The notes under the pieces: generated by a model
The model's input: only the letters and a program-made list of their open reading frames with translations
Database searches by the model: none
What the model was told of the DNA's origin: nothing
Origin: CBFFRJ01 sp051486985
Lineage (GTDB): Bacteria > Pseudomonadota > Gammaproteobacteria > Enterobacterales > Enterobacteriaceae
Direction: 5' to 3'
Length of the DNA: 64,000 nt
Assembly (NCBI RefSeq): GCF_051486985.1
Contig: NZ_JAHVDV010000001.1
Coordinates: 1-64,000, forward strand
Made by a program: the position numbers and the translations under genes
Part shown: positions 42,911-51,576 of the stretch, piece by piece
How positions within the stretch are numbered: the first letter of the stretch is position 1
Layout: every line of letters begins with the position of its first letter

Positions 42911-43693
42911 ATGATCAGTTCATTATGGATCGCTAAAACCGGCCTTGATGCGCAGCAAACCAATATGGACGTTATCGCCAACAACCTGGCGAACGTCAGT
43001 ACTAACGGTTTTAAACGCCAGCGTGCGGTATTTGAAGATTTGCTCTACCAGACTATTCGCCAGCCAGGCGCCCAGTCTTCTGAACAGACAACACTGCCTT
43101 CTGGCCTGCAGGTCGGTACCGGTGTGCGTCCTGTGGCGACCGAGCGTCTGCACAGCCAGGGTAACTTGTCTCAGACCAATAACAGCAAAGATGTAGCCAT
43201 TAAAGGTCAGGGCTTCTTCCAGGTGCTGCTGCCGGATGGGACTTCTGCTTACACCCGTGACGGTTCGTTCCAGGTGGATCAGAATGGCCAGCTGGTGACG
43301 GCGGGCGGCTTCCAGGTTCAGCCTGCAATTACCATCCCGGCAAACACCCTTAGCATTACCATTGGGCGTGATGGTGTGGTCAGTGCGACCCAGCAGGGTG
43401 CGGCAGCTGCGGTGCAGGTGGGGCAGTTAAACCTCACTACCTTTATGAATGACACCGGCCTCGAAAGTATTGGTGAAAACCTCTACATCGAAACCCAGTC
43501 TTCAGGCGCACCAAATGATACGACGCCAGGCCTGAATGGTGCAGGGCTGCTCTACCAGGGCTATGTGGAAACGTCGAACGTTAACGTGGCTGAAGAACTG
43601 GTCAATATGATCCAGGTTCAGCGTGCGTATGAAATTAACAGCAAAGCGGTCTCCACAACCGATCAGATGCTGCAGAAACTGTCGCAACTCTAA
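42911..43693 (+). CDS. flgG: Flagellar distal rod protein FlgG
   Basis: 260 residues. MDVIANNLANVSTNGFKRQR signature and VEELVNMIQ-type end (AEELVNMIQVQRAYEINSKA). Distal rod that reaches through the P and L rings. Confidence 0.97.
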   Translation: MISSLWIAKTGLDAQQTNMDVIANNLANVSTNGFKRQRAVFEDLLYQTIRQPGAQSSEQTTLPSGLQVGTGVRPVATERLHSQGNLSQTNNSKDVAIKGQGFFQVLLPDGTSAYTRDGSFQVDQNGQLVTAGGFQVQPAITIPANTLSITIGRDGVVSATQQGAAAAVQVGQLNLTTFMNDTGLESIGENLYIETQSSGAPNDTTPGLNGAGLLYQGYVETSNVNVAEELVNMIQVQRAYEINSKAVSTTDQMLQKLSQL

Positions 43694-43754
43694 GGCGTAT
43701 TCCGGTGTGGCTGTAAAAGGCGGCACCGGAACCCTGATTTTGAAGATGAATGTA

Positions 43755-44453
43755 ATGCAAAAATTCACCACCGGCCGTTACCCTGTTTTGGCTTTACTGG
43801 CTGTCACCCTCAGCGGGTGTGCATGGGTTCCTTCAACTCCGCTGGTGCAGGGCGCCACCACCGCCCAACCAATGCCAGGCCCCGTTCCTGTGGTCAATGG
43901 TTCTATTTATCAAACCGCGCAGCCGATTAACTATGGTTATCAGCCACTGTTTGAAGACAGACGTCCGCGTAATGTGGGCGACACGCTGACGTTAGTGCTG
44001 CAGGAAAACGTCAGCGCCAGTAAAAGCTCATCCGCCAACGCCAGCCGTGATGGCAAAAGCAGTTTTGGCATGGAAACCACGCCCCGTTATCTTGAAGGGC
44101 TGTTTGGTAATGCCCGTGCGGATCTTTCGAGCTCAGGCAGCAACTCCTTTAATGGAAAGGGTGGCGCCAATGCCAGCAACACGTTTAGCGGTACGTTGAC
44201 CGTCACCGTCGATCAGGTACTGATCAATGGCAATTTACATGTCGTGGGTGAAAAACAGATTGCCATCAACCAGGGCACTGAATTCATCCGCTTCTCAGGT
44301 GTGGTTAATCCACGCACCATCAGCGGCAGCAACACGGTTCCGTCCACCCAGGTGGCGGATGCGCGTATCGAATATGTGGGCAATGGCTACATCAACGAAG
44401 CGCAGAACATGGGCTGGCTGCAACGTTTCTTCCTCAACTTATCGCCGATGTAA
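43755..44453 (+). CDS. flgH: Flagellar L-ring lipoprotein FlgH
   Basis: 232 residues from MQKFTTGRYPVLALLAVTLS; exactly the E. coli length. An upstream frame overlapping flgG is excluded. Lipobox LSGC. Conserved ENVSASKSSSANASRDGKSS and INQGTEFIRFSGVVNPRTIS. Forms the outer-membrane bushing. Confidence 0.96.
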   Translation: MQKFTTGRYPVLALLAVTLSGCAWVPSTPLVQGATTAQPMPGPVPVVNGSIYQTAQPINYGYQPLFEDRRPRNVGDTLTLVLQENVSASKSSSANASRDGKSSFGMETTPRYLEGLFGNARADLSSSGSNSFNGKGGANASNTFSGTLTVTVDQVLINGNLHVVGEKQIAINQGTEFIRFSGVVNPRTISGSNTVPSTQVADARIEYVGNGYINEAQNMGWLQRFFLNLSPM

Positions 44454-44465
44454 CCGGGGTGCATT

Positions 44466-45560
44466 ATGTTTAGATATCTGACTGGACTGGCGTTAATCCT
44501 GCTGGCAACTTTTGCCCAGGCTGAGCGTATCCGGGATCTCACCAGTGTACAGGGCGTACGTGAAAACTCACTTATTGGCTATGGCCTGGTGGTAGGCCTT
44601 GACGGAACGGGTGACCAGACGACCCAGACGCCGTTCACCACGCAAAGTATCAATAACATGCTGTCCCAGATGGGGATTACCGTCCCTGCGGGCACCAACA
44701 TGCAGTTAAAAAACGTCGCCTCGGTAATGGTCACCGCGCAACTGCCAGCGTTTGGCCGTCAGGGCCAGACAATTGACGTTGTTGTCTCCTCTATGGGTAA
44801 CGCCAAAAGCCTTCGCGGCGGTACGCTGCTGATGACGCCGCTCAAAGGCGTTGACAGCCAGGTTTACGCGCTGGCGCAGGGGAATATTCTGGTCGGCGGT
44901 GCGGGTGCATCAGCCGGTGGTAGCAGCGTGGCGGTAAACCAGCTTAATGGTGGCCGCATTACCGGTGGTGCGGTGATTGAACGTGAACTGCCGTCGCAGT
45001 TCGGTAACGGCAATACCCTCAACCTGCAGCTCAATCAGGATGATTTTACGATGGCGCAGCAGATTGCTGACACCATTAACCGCCGTGGTATGGGCGGGGC
45101 GACCGCACTGGATGCCCGTACCGTTCAGGTTCGGGTGCCGCAGGGCGGCAGCTCTCAGGTACGCATGCTGGCGGACATTCAGAATCTTGAAGTCGGCGCC
45201 GCGCCGCAGGATGCCAAAATTGTAATTAACTCCCGTACCGGCTCGGTGGTGATGAACCGCGAAGTAACCCTGGATAACTGTGCGGTGGCTCAGGGTAACC
45301 TTTCGGTCACGGTGAATCAGTCTGCTAACGTAAGCCAGCCTAATACGCCGTTTGGTGGTGGACAGACCGTGGTGACGCCGCAGACGCAGATCGACTTGCG
45401 TCAAAGTGGCGGTTCGCTGCAGAGCATTCGTTCCAGCGCCAACCTCAACAACGTGGTGCGTGCGCTTAACGCGCTGGGCGCAACACCTATTGATCTCATG
45501 TCCATCCTGCAGTCGATGCAAAGCGCAGGCTGCCTGCGTGCGAAGCTGGAGATCATCTGA
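44466..45560 (+). CDS. flgI: Flagellar P-ring protein FlgI
   Basis: 364 residues with signal peptide ending AQA-ERIRDL. Conserved GYGLVVGLDGTGDQTTQTPF. Periplasmic P-ring subunit whose assembly needs FlgA and FlgJ. Its stop codon overlaps the flgJ start (TGATG). Confidence 0.97.
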   Translation: MFRYLTGLALILLATFAQAERIRDLTSVQGVRENSLIGYGLVVGLDGTGDQTTQTPFTTQSINNMLSQMGITVPAGTNMQLKNVASVMVTAQLPAFGRQGQTIDVVVSSMGNAKSLRGGTLLMTPLKGVDSQVYALAQGNILVGGAGASAGGSSVAVNQLNGGRITGGAVIERELPSQFGNGNTLNLQLNQDDFTMAQQIADTINRRGMGGATALDARTVQVRVPQGGSSQVRMLADIQNLEVGAAPQDAKIVINSRTGSVVMNREVTLDNCAVAQGNLSVTVNQSANVSQPNTPFGGGQTVVTPQTQIDLRQSGGSLQSIRSSANLNNVVRALNALGATPIDLMSILQSMQSAGCLRAKLEII

Positions 45561-46516
45561 TGCTGACTGACAACCGCCTGAACGCAAGCGCTGCATGGGA
45601 TGCGCAATCCCTGAATGAGCTGAAAATCAAAGCCGGACAGGATCCGCAGGCCAACATCCGGCCGGTGGCCCGTCAGGTCGAAGGGATGTTCGTGCAGATG
45701 ATGCTGAAAAGCATGCGCGAAGCTCTGCCGAAAGACGGTCTGTTCAGTAGCGACTCCACGCGGTTGTATACCAGCATGTATGACCAGCAAATCGCCCAGC
45801 AGATGACGGCCGGGAAGGGACTGGGGCTGGCAGAGATGATGGTTAAGCAGATGACCGGGGAACAGGCTCCCGTTGAGGCTGGCGATCGTATGCAACAGGT
45901 GCCAATGAAATTTGACCTGGAAACGATCAATACCCTGCAAAACCAAACCCTGGCGCAAATGGTTCGTAAAGCCGTACCAAAAGCGCCAGAAACCACTGAT
46001 GAACCGATGAGTGGCGACAGCAAAGACTTCCTGGCGCAACTCTCGCTACCCGCTCGTCTGGCCAGCCAGCAGAGCGGGGTGCCGCACCATCTGATTCTGG
46101 CCCAGGCTGCCCTTGAGTCAGGCTGGGGACAACGGCAGATTAAACGCGAAAACGGTGAACCGAGCTTTAACCTGTTTGGTGTGAAAGCCACCTCAAGCTG
46201 GAAAGGCCCGGTCACTGAAATCACCACCACGGAATTTGAAAACGGTGAAGCGAAGAAGGTCAAAGCGAAGTTCCGCGTTTATGGCTCATACCTCGAAGCC
46301 TTGTCCGATTACGTGGGTATGTTAACCCGTAATCCGCGCTACGCCGCCGTCACCACCGCCGCCACGGCGGAGCAGGGTGCGCAGGCACTGCAGAATGCCG
46401 GGTATGCGACCGATCCTAAGTATGCACAAAAATTAACCTCCATGATTCAGCAGCTCAAATCGATGGGGGAGAAGGTCAGCAAAGCCTACAGTAATGATAT
46501 TGAAAATCTGTTCTGA
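45560..46516 (+). CDS. flgJ: Peptidoglycan hydrolase / rod cap FlgJ
   Basis: 318 residues. The N-terminal rod-capping domain (VEGMFVQMMLKSMREALPKD) is joined to a C-terminal glucosaminidase domain. That domain has FLAQLSLPARLASQQSGVPH and LAQAALESGWGQRQI, where the glutamate is catalytic, and ends KSMGEKVSKAYSNDIENLF. Opens the cell wall for rod growth. Confidence 0.97.
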   Translation: MLTDNRLNASAAWDAQSLNELKIKAGQDPQANIRPVARQVEGMFVQMMLKSMREALPKDGLFSSDSTRLYTSMYDQQIAQQMTAGKGLGLAEMMVKQMTGEQAPVEAGDRMQQVPMKFDLETINTLQNQTLAQMVRKAVPKAPETTDEPMSGDSKDFLAQLSLPARLASQQSGVPHHLILAQAALESGWGQRQIKRENGEPSFNLFGVKATSSWKGPVTEITTTEFENGEAKKVKAKFRVYGSYLEALSDYVGMLTRNPRYAAVTTAATAEQGAQALQNAGYATDPKYAQKLTSMIQQLKSMGEKVSKAYSNDIENLF

Positions 46517-46522
46517 AACGGC

Positions 46523-46549
46523 TCAAGTTCAGCTCAAGGTTGCCGATAA
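46523..46549 (+). promoter_or_regulatory. Sigma-28 (FliA) promoter of flgKL
   Basis: TCAAGTTC-N11-GCCGATAA: -10 exact, -35 two changes from TAAAGTTT. It starts six bases after the flgJ stop and lies 44 bases before the flgK ATG, making flgKL class 3 genes. Confidence 0.88.
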
Positions 46550-46592
46550 TCGTTAACAGGACTTATGTCTTAAAAGTTAATAAGGAACCTCC

Positions 46593-48230
46593 ATGTCCAG
46601 CTTGATTAACAGCGCCATGAGCGGCCTCAGTGCAGCCCAGGCTGCACTGAATACCACCAGTAATAACATCTCAAGTTATAACGTGGCGGGCTATACCCGT
46701 CAGACAACCGTCATCTCTGCTGCCAACAGTACCCTGGGCGCAGGCGGTTGGGTGGGTAATGGGGCCTTTGTCTCCGGCGTGCAGCGCGAATATGACGCTT
46801 TCATCTCGAACCAGCTTCGCGGTGCCCAAACGCAGAGTAGCGGTCTGACGACGCGCTACCAGCAGATGTCTAAAATCAACGACATGGTGTCGAGTACCAC
46901 CAACTCGTTGTCGACGTCCCTGCAGGGGTTCTTCTCAAGCCTGCAAACCCTGGTGAGCAACGCCGAAGATCCGGCGTCACGTCAGAGTTTGCTCGGTAAG
47001 GCGGATGCATTAGTCAACCAGTTCCAGGTTACCGATCAGTACCTGCGCGATCAGGACAAACAGATCAATATTTCGATCTCGTCGAGTGTCGATCAGATCA
47101 ACAGCTTTACCAAGCAGATTGCCAACCTCAACGATCAGATCTCACGTCTGACCGGCGTTGGCGCGGGCGCATCGCCAAACAATCTGCTCGATCAGCGTGA
47201 CCAGTTGGTCAGTGAGCTGAATAAAATTGTTGGGGTTGAAGTCAGTGTTCAGGACAGCAACACCTATAACGTGACCATGGCAAATGGTTATACCCTGGTG
47301 CAGGGGAGTACAGCGCGTCAGCTGGCGGCAGTAGCCTCCAGTGACGATTCGGCGCGTACTACCGTGGCCTATGTGGATAACACCGCAGGTAATGTTGAGA
47401 TCCCGGAAAAGCTGCTGAACAGTGGTTCACTCGGTGGGCTGTTAACCTTCCGTTCGCAGGATCTTGATCAGACCCGTAATACCCTTGGCCAACTGGCGCT
47501 CTCCTTTGCTGATGCGTTTAATAAACAGCATAAAGCTGGCTATGACGTCGATGGCGAACAAGGCAAAAATTTCTTCAAAATTGGTAGTCCCACCACCTTC
47601 AGCAATGCGAAAAATACGGGCAATGCGACAATGACTGCCGTCGTGACCGACAGCAGCAGCGTGAAGGCGACGGATTATAAAATTACCAAAACCACTGCTG
47701 GCTGGACCGTCACACGCCTTGCGGATAACACCTCATTTGCGGCAACGCAATCCGGTGGAGCCCTTAATTTCGATGGCCTGAAAATTAACGTCTCTGGTGC
47801 GGCTGTGAAAAACGACAGCTTTACCGTCAAGCCGGTCGCCAACGCCATCATCAATATGGATGTGGCGATCACCGATGAGTCGAAAATCGCTATGGCTGCG
47901 GGCGCGGATACGGGTGCCAGTGACAACAAAAATGGTCAGGCGCTGCTGGATTTGCAAAGTGCGAAAAAAGTGGGTGGAGCCAAGAGCTTCAACGATGCCT
48001 ATGCGTCGCTGATAAGCACCATTGGTACCACGACCGCCACACTTAAAACCAGCAGCACGACGCAGGAGAACGTGGTGACGCAGCTGAGTAATCAGCAGCA
48101 GTCCATCTCCGGGGTTAACCTGGATGAAGAGTACGGTAATCTGCAGCGCTACCAGCAGTATTATCTCGCCAACGCACAGGTTCTGCAGACTGCAAGCAGC
48201 CTGTTTGATGCGTTACTGAACATACGCTAA
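46593..48230 (+). CDS. flgK: Hook-filament junction protein FlgK (HAP1)
   Basis: 545 residues. SLINSAMSGLSAAQAALNTT start and QYYLANAQVLQTASSLFDAL end are the HAP1 coiled-coil ends. Joins hook to filament, exported with chaperone FlgN. AAGGAAC before the ATG. Confidence 0.96.
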   Translation: MSSLINSAMSGLSAAQAALNTTSNNISSYNVAGYTRQTTVISAANSTLGAGGWVGNGAFVSGVQREYDAFISNQLRGAQTQSSGLTTRYQQMSKINDMVSSTTNSLSTSLQGFFSSLQTLVSNAEDPASRQSLLGKADALVNQFQVTDQYLRDQDKQINISISSSVDQINSFTKQIANLNDQISRLTGVGAGASPNNLLDQRDQLVSELNKIVGVEVSVQDSNTYNVTMANGYTLVQGSTARQLAAVASSDDSARTTVAYVDNTAGNVEIPEKLLNSGSLGGLLTFRSQDLDQTRNTLGQLALSFADAFNKQHKAGYDVDGEQGKNFFKIGSPTTFSNAKNTGNATMTAVVTDSSSVKATDYKITKTTAGWTVTRLADNTSFAATQSGGALNFDGLKINVSGAAVKNDSFTVKPVANAIINMDVAITDESKIAMAAGADTGASDNKNGQALLDLQSAKKVGGAKSFNDAYASLISTIGTTTATLKTSSTTQENVVTQLSNQQQSISGVNLDEEYGNLQRYQQYYLANAQVLQTASSLFDALLNIR

Positions 48231-48244
48231 GTAAGAGGTGATTG

Positions 48245-49198
48245 ATGCGTATCAGTACCCAGATGATGTATGAACAAAACATGCGTGGTATCACCAACTC
48301 ACAAAGTAAGTGGTTGGGATACGGCGAGCAAATGTCTACCGGCCTGCGCGTTAACCGTCCTTCAGATGACCCTATTGCTGCATCGCAGGCGGTAGTGGTT
48401 TCTCAGGCGCAGGCACAGAACGAGCAATATAAAACGGCGCGTACTTTTGCCAACCAGAAAATTTCGCTGGAAGAGAATGTACTAAGCCAGGTCACCACGG
48501 CGGTGACGGCGGCTCAAACCAGTGTCGTTAAAGCCGGCAACGGCTCCCTGAGTGACGATGACCGTGCCTCAATGGCTACCGAACTTCAGGGGATTCGCGA
48601 TCAGCTGATGAACCTGGCGAACAGCACTGATGGCAATGGCCGCTACATTTTTGGTGGTTATAAAACCAGCGAGCCCCCGTTCAATAAAACGTCTGGCGCT
48701 TACAGCGGTGGTCCTGAAGCCATTACGCAGCAGGTTGATTCCGCACGTACCATGGTAATAGCCCATACCGGCACGCAGGTCTTCGATAACATCAGCAGCA
48801 ATGCGGTGAAAGAGCCAGACGGTACGGATTCCCAGACTAACGTCTTTGACATGCTGGATGACGTCATTGCCGCACTGAAAGTGCCGGTAGGGGATGACGA
48901 AACGGCGAAGGAGACGTCTCAGGCCGCACTGGACAAAGCAAACCGTGGTTTGCGTAACTCCCTGAACAATGTGCTGACCGTGCGTGCAGAGCTGGGAACC
49001 CAGCTTGACGAGCTGGATAAGCTGGACTCATTAGGTGATGACCGTGCGTTGGGGTTAACGCAGCAGATGAGCGATCTGGTCAACGTGGACTGGAACGCAG
49101 CCATCTCCTCGTACACCATGCAGCAAGCGGCATTACAGGCATCCTATAAAGCATTTAGCGACATGCAGGGCATGTCGCTGTTCCAGCTCAATAAGTAA
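48245..49198 (+). CDS. flgL: Hook-filament junction protein FlgL (HAP3)
   Basis: 317 residues from MRISTQMMYEQNMRGITNSQ; the TTG one codon earlier is not needed. Flagellin-like ends (QMSTGLRVNRPSDDPIAASQ and MQQAALQASYKAFSDMQGMS). Second junction protein, 14 bases after flgK with AGAGGTG before the ATG. Confidence 0.96.
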   Translation: MRISTQMMYEQNMRGITNSQSKWLGYGEQMSTGLRVNRPSDDPIAASQAVVVSQAQAQNEQYKTARTFANQKISLEENVLSQVTTAVTAAQTSVVKAGNGSLSDDDRASMATELQGIRDQLMNLANSTDGNGRYIFGGYKTSEPPFNKTSGAYSGGPEAITQQVDSARTMVIAHTGTQVFDNISSNAVKEPDGTDSQTNVFDMLDDVIAALKVPVGDDETAKETSQAALDKANRGLRNSLNNVLTVRAELGTQLDELDKLDSLGDDRALGLTQQMSDLVNVDWNAAISSYTMQQAALQASYKAFSDMQGMSLFQLNK

Positions 49199-49241
49199 TT
49201 TTCGTTTTGACCATATCTTGAAACTGGGTATGGTTTGTGTG

Positions 49242-49272
49242 CCCGCACCGCAAACCGGTGCGGGTTTTTTTT
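49242..49272 (+). terminator. Terminator of flgKL
   Basis: CCCGCACC-GCAAACC-GGTGCGGG followed by eight T. It ends at the stop codon of the convergent MFS gene. Confidence 0.9.
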
Positions 49273-50485
49273 ATCCTGCATTCCTCGCCGCCGCCTGTAA
49301 CCGACGGCTGTCAACGAGGCGAATAACCAGCGCGATAAGCCCGGTCACTGTCGCCAGCGCCACCACGCCAGACCAGCCTGCAAAGGTGTAAACTTTACTG
49401 CCCAGCGCAGACCCCAGAGCCATGCCGATAAATACGACGGTAAAGAGTAAGGCATTCAGTCGGCCACGCGCCTGAGGTTCAAGCCCATAGACCAGATTCT
49501 GATGAGCAACCAGACTGGACTGCAAGCCCAGGTCAAAGCCAACCGCTGCAAGGGCGATAATCACCAGCTGTGCCTGCGGGGAGACCAGCGGCAGAACAAA
49601 CATCAGCGCGAAGGAGGCGGAGACAAGCGCCGCACCAAGCTGGGTTACTTTTTCAGCACCGACTTTATCGGCAAGACCACCTGCAAGCGGGGCGGCCAGC
49701 GCGCCTGCGGCACCTGCTATTCCGAATGTCCCAGCGACGGCGCTGCCCAGGTGATACTTTTCAAGCAACATGACGGCAAGGGTAGACCAGAAGGCACTAA
49801 AGGCAATGGATAAAAAGCCCTGCGCAAACGCAGCACGGCGCAGCGCAGGGTAGCGCTGCCAGAGATGCGCCATAGACTTCAACAGCTGGGGGTAACTCAG
49901 CGTAGAGTGAATGGCGAAGCGTGGCAGCACAAACCACATTAACGTGCCGATGAACGCGATGCTCACCGCCGCTAACTGAAACATGATGCGCCAGCCAAAG
50001 GCGGCACCCACAAAACCACTGACGGTTCGCGAAAGCAGAATACCCAATAACAAACCGGTCATTACGGTACCCACCGTTTTGCCCTGTTTACCCTCCGGGG
50101 CCAGTATGGCGGCGGCCGGTACGATATCCTGCGCCATCGTGGCGGCCATGCCCAGTAGCAGACTGACTACCAGCAGCGTAGAGAGGGTGGTTGTAAAACT
50201 ACAGGCCAGCAGCAAAAGGGCAAGCGCGGTACATTTTGTAAGGATCAGGCGGCGGCGATCGTAACGGTCACCCAGCGGCAGTAAAAAAAGGATCCCCAGC
50301 GCATAGCCAGCCTGAGTAAGCGTCGGCACAAGCCCCATGCCGTTAATGGTCAAATGCAGGTCGCTACCCATCAGCGGGAGCAGTGGCTGGGCATAATAAA
50401 TCGCTGCCACACTAAACCCCGCGCCCATTGCCAGCACGAAGATTATCCAGCGCGCAACAAGTAACGGTTGAGAATGACGGTTCAT
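49271..50485 (-). CDS. MFS transporter, function unknown (YgaY/YnfM-like)
   Basis: 404 residues from MNRHSQPLLVARWIIFVLAM with GAGGAAAACC before the ATG; a 98-codon upstream frame through the operator region is excluded. Twelve membrane helices and the MFS loop LGDRYDRRRLILTKCTA. Resembles enterobacterial drug/arabinose exporter-like permeases, but I cannot name a substrate. Divergent from a LysR regulator, which probably controls it. E. coli has no genes between flgL and rne, so the pair is an addition here. Confidence 0.85.
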   Translation of the reverse strand: MNRHSQPLLVARWIIFVLAMGAGFSVAAIYYAQPLLPLMGSDLHLTINGMGLVPTLTQAGYALGILFLLPLGDRYDRRRLILTKCTALALLLLACSFTTTLSTLLVVSLLLGMAATMAQDIVPAAAILAPEGKQGKTVGTVMTGLLLGILLSRTVSGFVGAAFGWRIMFQLAAVSIAFIGTLMWFVLPRFAIHSTLSYPQLLKSMAHLWQRYPALRRAAFAQGFLSIAFSAFWSTLAVMLLEKYHLGSAVAGTFGIAGAAGALAAPLAGGLADKVGAEKVTQLGAALVSASFALMFVLPLVSPQAQLVIIALAAVGFDLGLQSSLVAHQNLVYGLEPQARGRLNALLFTVVFIGMALGSALGSKVYTFAGWSGVVALATVTGLIALVIRLVDSRRLQAAARNAG

Positions 50486-50562
50486 AAGGTTTTCCTCATA
50501 TTGGGTGTGAGAACATTTTTTATGAATTCCGCATAGCGTGGTAGATAGCGAGATGGTAAAAC

Positions 50563-50585
50563 GGTTATACGCATAACGTATAACC
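50563..50585. promoter_or_regulatory. Palindromic operator candidate between MFS and LysR genes
   Basis: GGTTATACG-CATAA-CGTATAACC, a perfect 9-bp inverted repeat 13 bases before the LysR start. It contains T-N11-A spacing typical of LysR boxes. A likely autoregulatory site of the adjacent regulator. Confidence 0.65.
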
Positions 50586-50598
50586 AGGAGGGAATAAA

Positions 50599-51534
50599 AT
50601 GCGCACAGAGCGTATAGATAGAGTGGATTTAATGCGTACCCTGGTGCGTATTGTCGAAGCGGGATCCCTTTCTGCAGCAGCACGGCAGCTTGATACCACC
50701 CAGGCCACCGTGAGCCGACGGTTACAGTCACTGGAAACGCTGCTGGGTGTGAAACTGCTCCTGCGTAGCACGCATGCAATGAAACTTACCGATGATGGCG
50801 AGCGCTGTTATCAGCATGCGAAACGGGTTATTGATGCCTGGGTGAGTCTGGAAGACGCGCTCAGTCAGGCCGGGGATGAACCGGTAGGCATGCTCAGAGT
50901 ACGCGCACCCCACGCATTTGGTCAGGAACAGCTTCTTTCGCCCCTCACCCGGTTTCTGCAACGCTATCCTCAGCTGAACGTAGAGTGGATGCTCAATGAT
51001 AAAAATGTCAACTTCCTCAGTGACAATATCGACTGCGCTATCCGCGTGGGGGCGGAGGTGGATCCGGCAACGGTATCGGTACTGTTAGCAGAAGTCCCTC
51101 GTTGCCTGGTGGCCTCCCCGGAATTACTGGCCCGTTATCAGCCGCTGACGCAACCCTCGCAACTGAGTGAACTGCCGTGGATAGCATTGAGTACCTTTTA
51201 TCAGCATGATATTTCGCTTAATCATTCACAGCATGCTGAGCCAGAAAGGATCGTCCTCGCGCCGCGGTTATACACCGACAGCCTTTATGTGGCACGTAAT
51301 ACTGCGCTGGCAGGCTTAGGCGTGGCAGCGGTATCAAGCTGGACGGTGGAGGAGGATATCCGACACGGCAGGCTGGTGGCGGTGCTGCCGGAGTGGATGC
51401 CAGCCCCACTGCCGGTTCATCTGGTGTACCCCTGGGCTCGCTACTATCCTGCGAGACTGCGCATGTTTTTGCAGTTGATGCGTGAAGTGATGCCGGAAAT
51501 GAGCGGGATGCGCCAGCCCGGTGCGCAGGCATAA
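50599..51534 (+). CDS. LysR-family transcriptional regulator
   Basis: 311 residues. N-terminal winged helix: TLVRIVEAGSLSAAARQLDT then QATVSRRLQSLETLLGVKLL. The effector-binding domain from about residue 90 has the VRAPHAFGQEQLLSPLTRFL start and IDCAIRVGAEVDPATVSVLL block of the CrgA-like subgroup. GGAGGG before the ATG. Divergent from the MFS gene with a shared operator region, so it probably senses a compound exported by that protein. Confidence 0.88.
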   Translation: MRTERIDRVDLMRTLVRIVEAGSLSAAARQLDTTQATVSRRLQSLETLLGVKLLLRSTHAMKLTDDGERCYQHAKRVIDAWVSLEDALSQAGDEPVGMLRVRAPHAFGQEQLLSPLTRFLQRYPQLNVEWMLNDKNVNFLSDNIDCAIRVGAEVDPATVSVLLAEVPRCLVASPELLARYQPLTQPSQLSELPWIALSTFYQHDISLNHSQHAEPERIVLAPRLYTDSLYVARNTALAGLGVAAVSSWTVEEDIRHGRLVAVLPEWMPAPLPVHLVYPWARYYPARLRMFLQLMREVMPEMSGMRQPGAQA

Positions 51535-51556
51535 AAAAGCCGACCCGAAGGTCGGC
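51533..51556 (-). terminator. Terminator of rne
   Basis: Reverse strand GCCGACC-TTCG-GGTCGGC followed by six T. A TTCG tetraloop makes it very stable. Confidence 0.9.
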
Positions 51557-51576
51557 TTGTCAGGGTTTGTCAGAAC

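Noticed and set aside
44910..45596. 228-codon reverse ORF
   Set aside because: Shadow of flgI on the opposite strand with no ribosome site or family resemblance.
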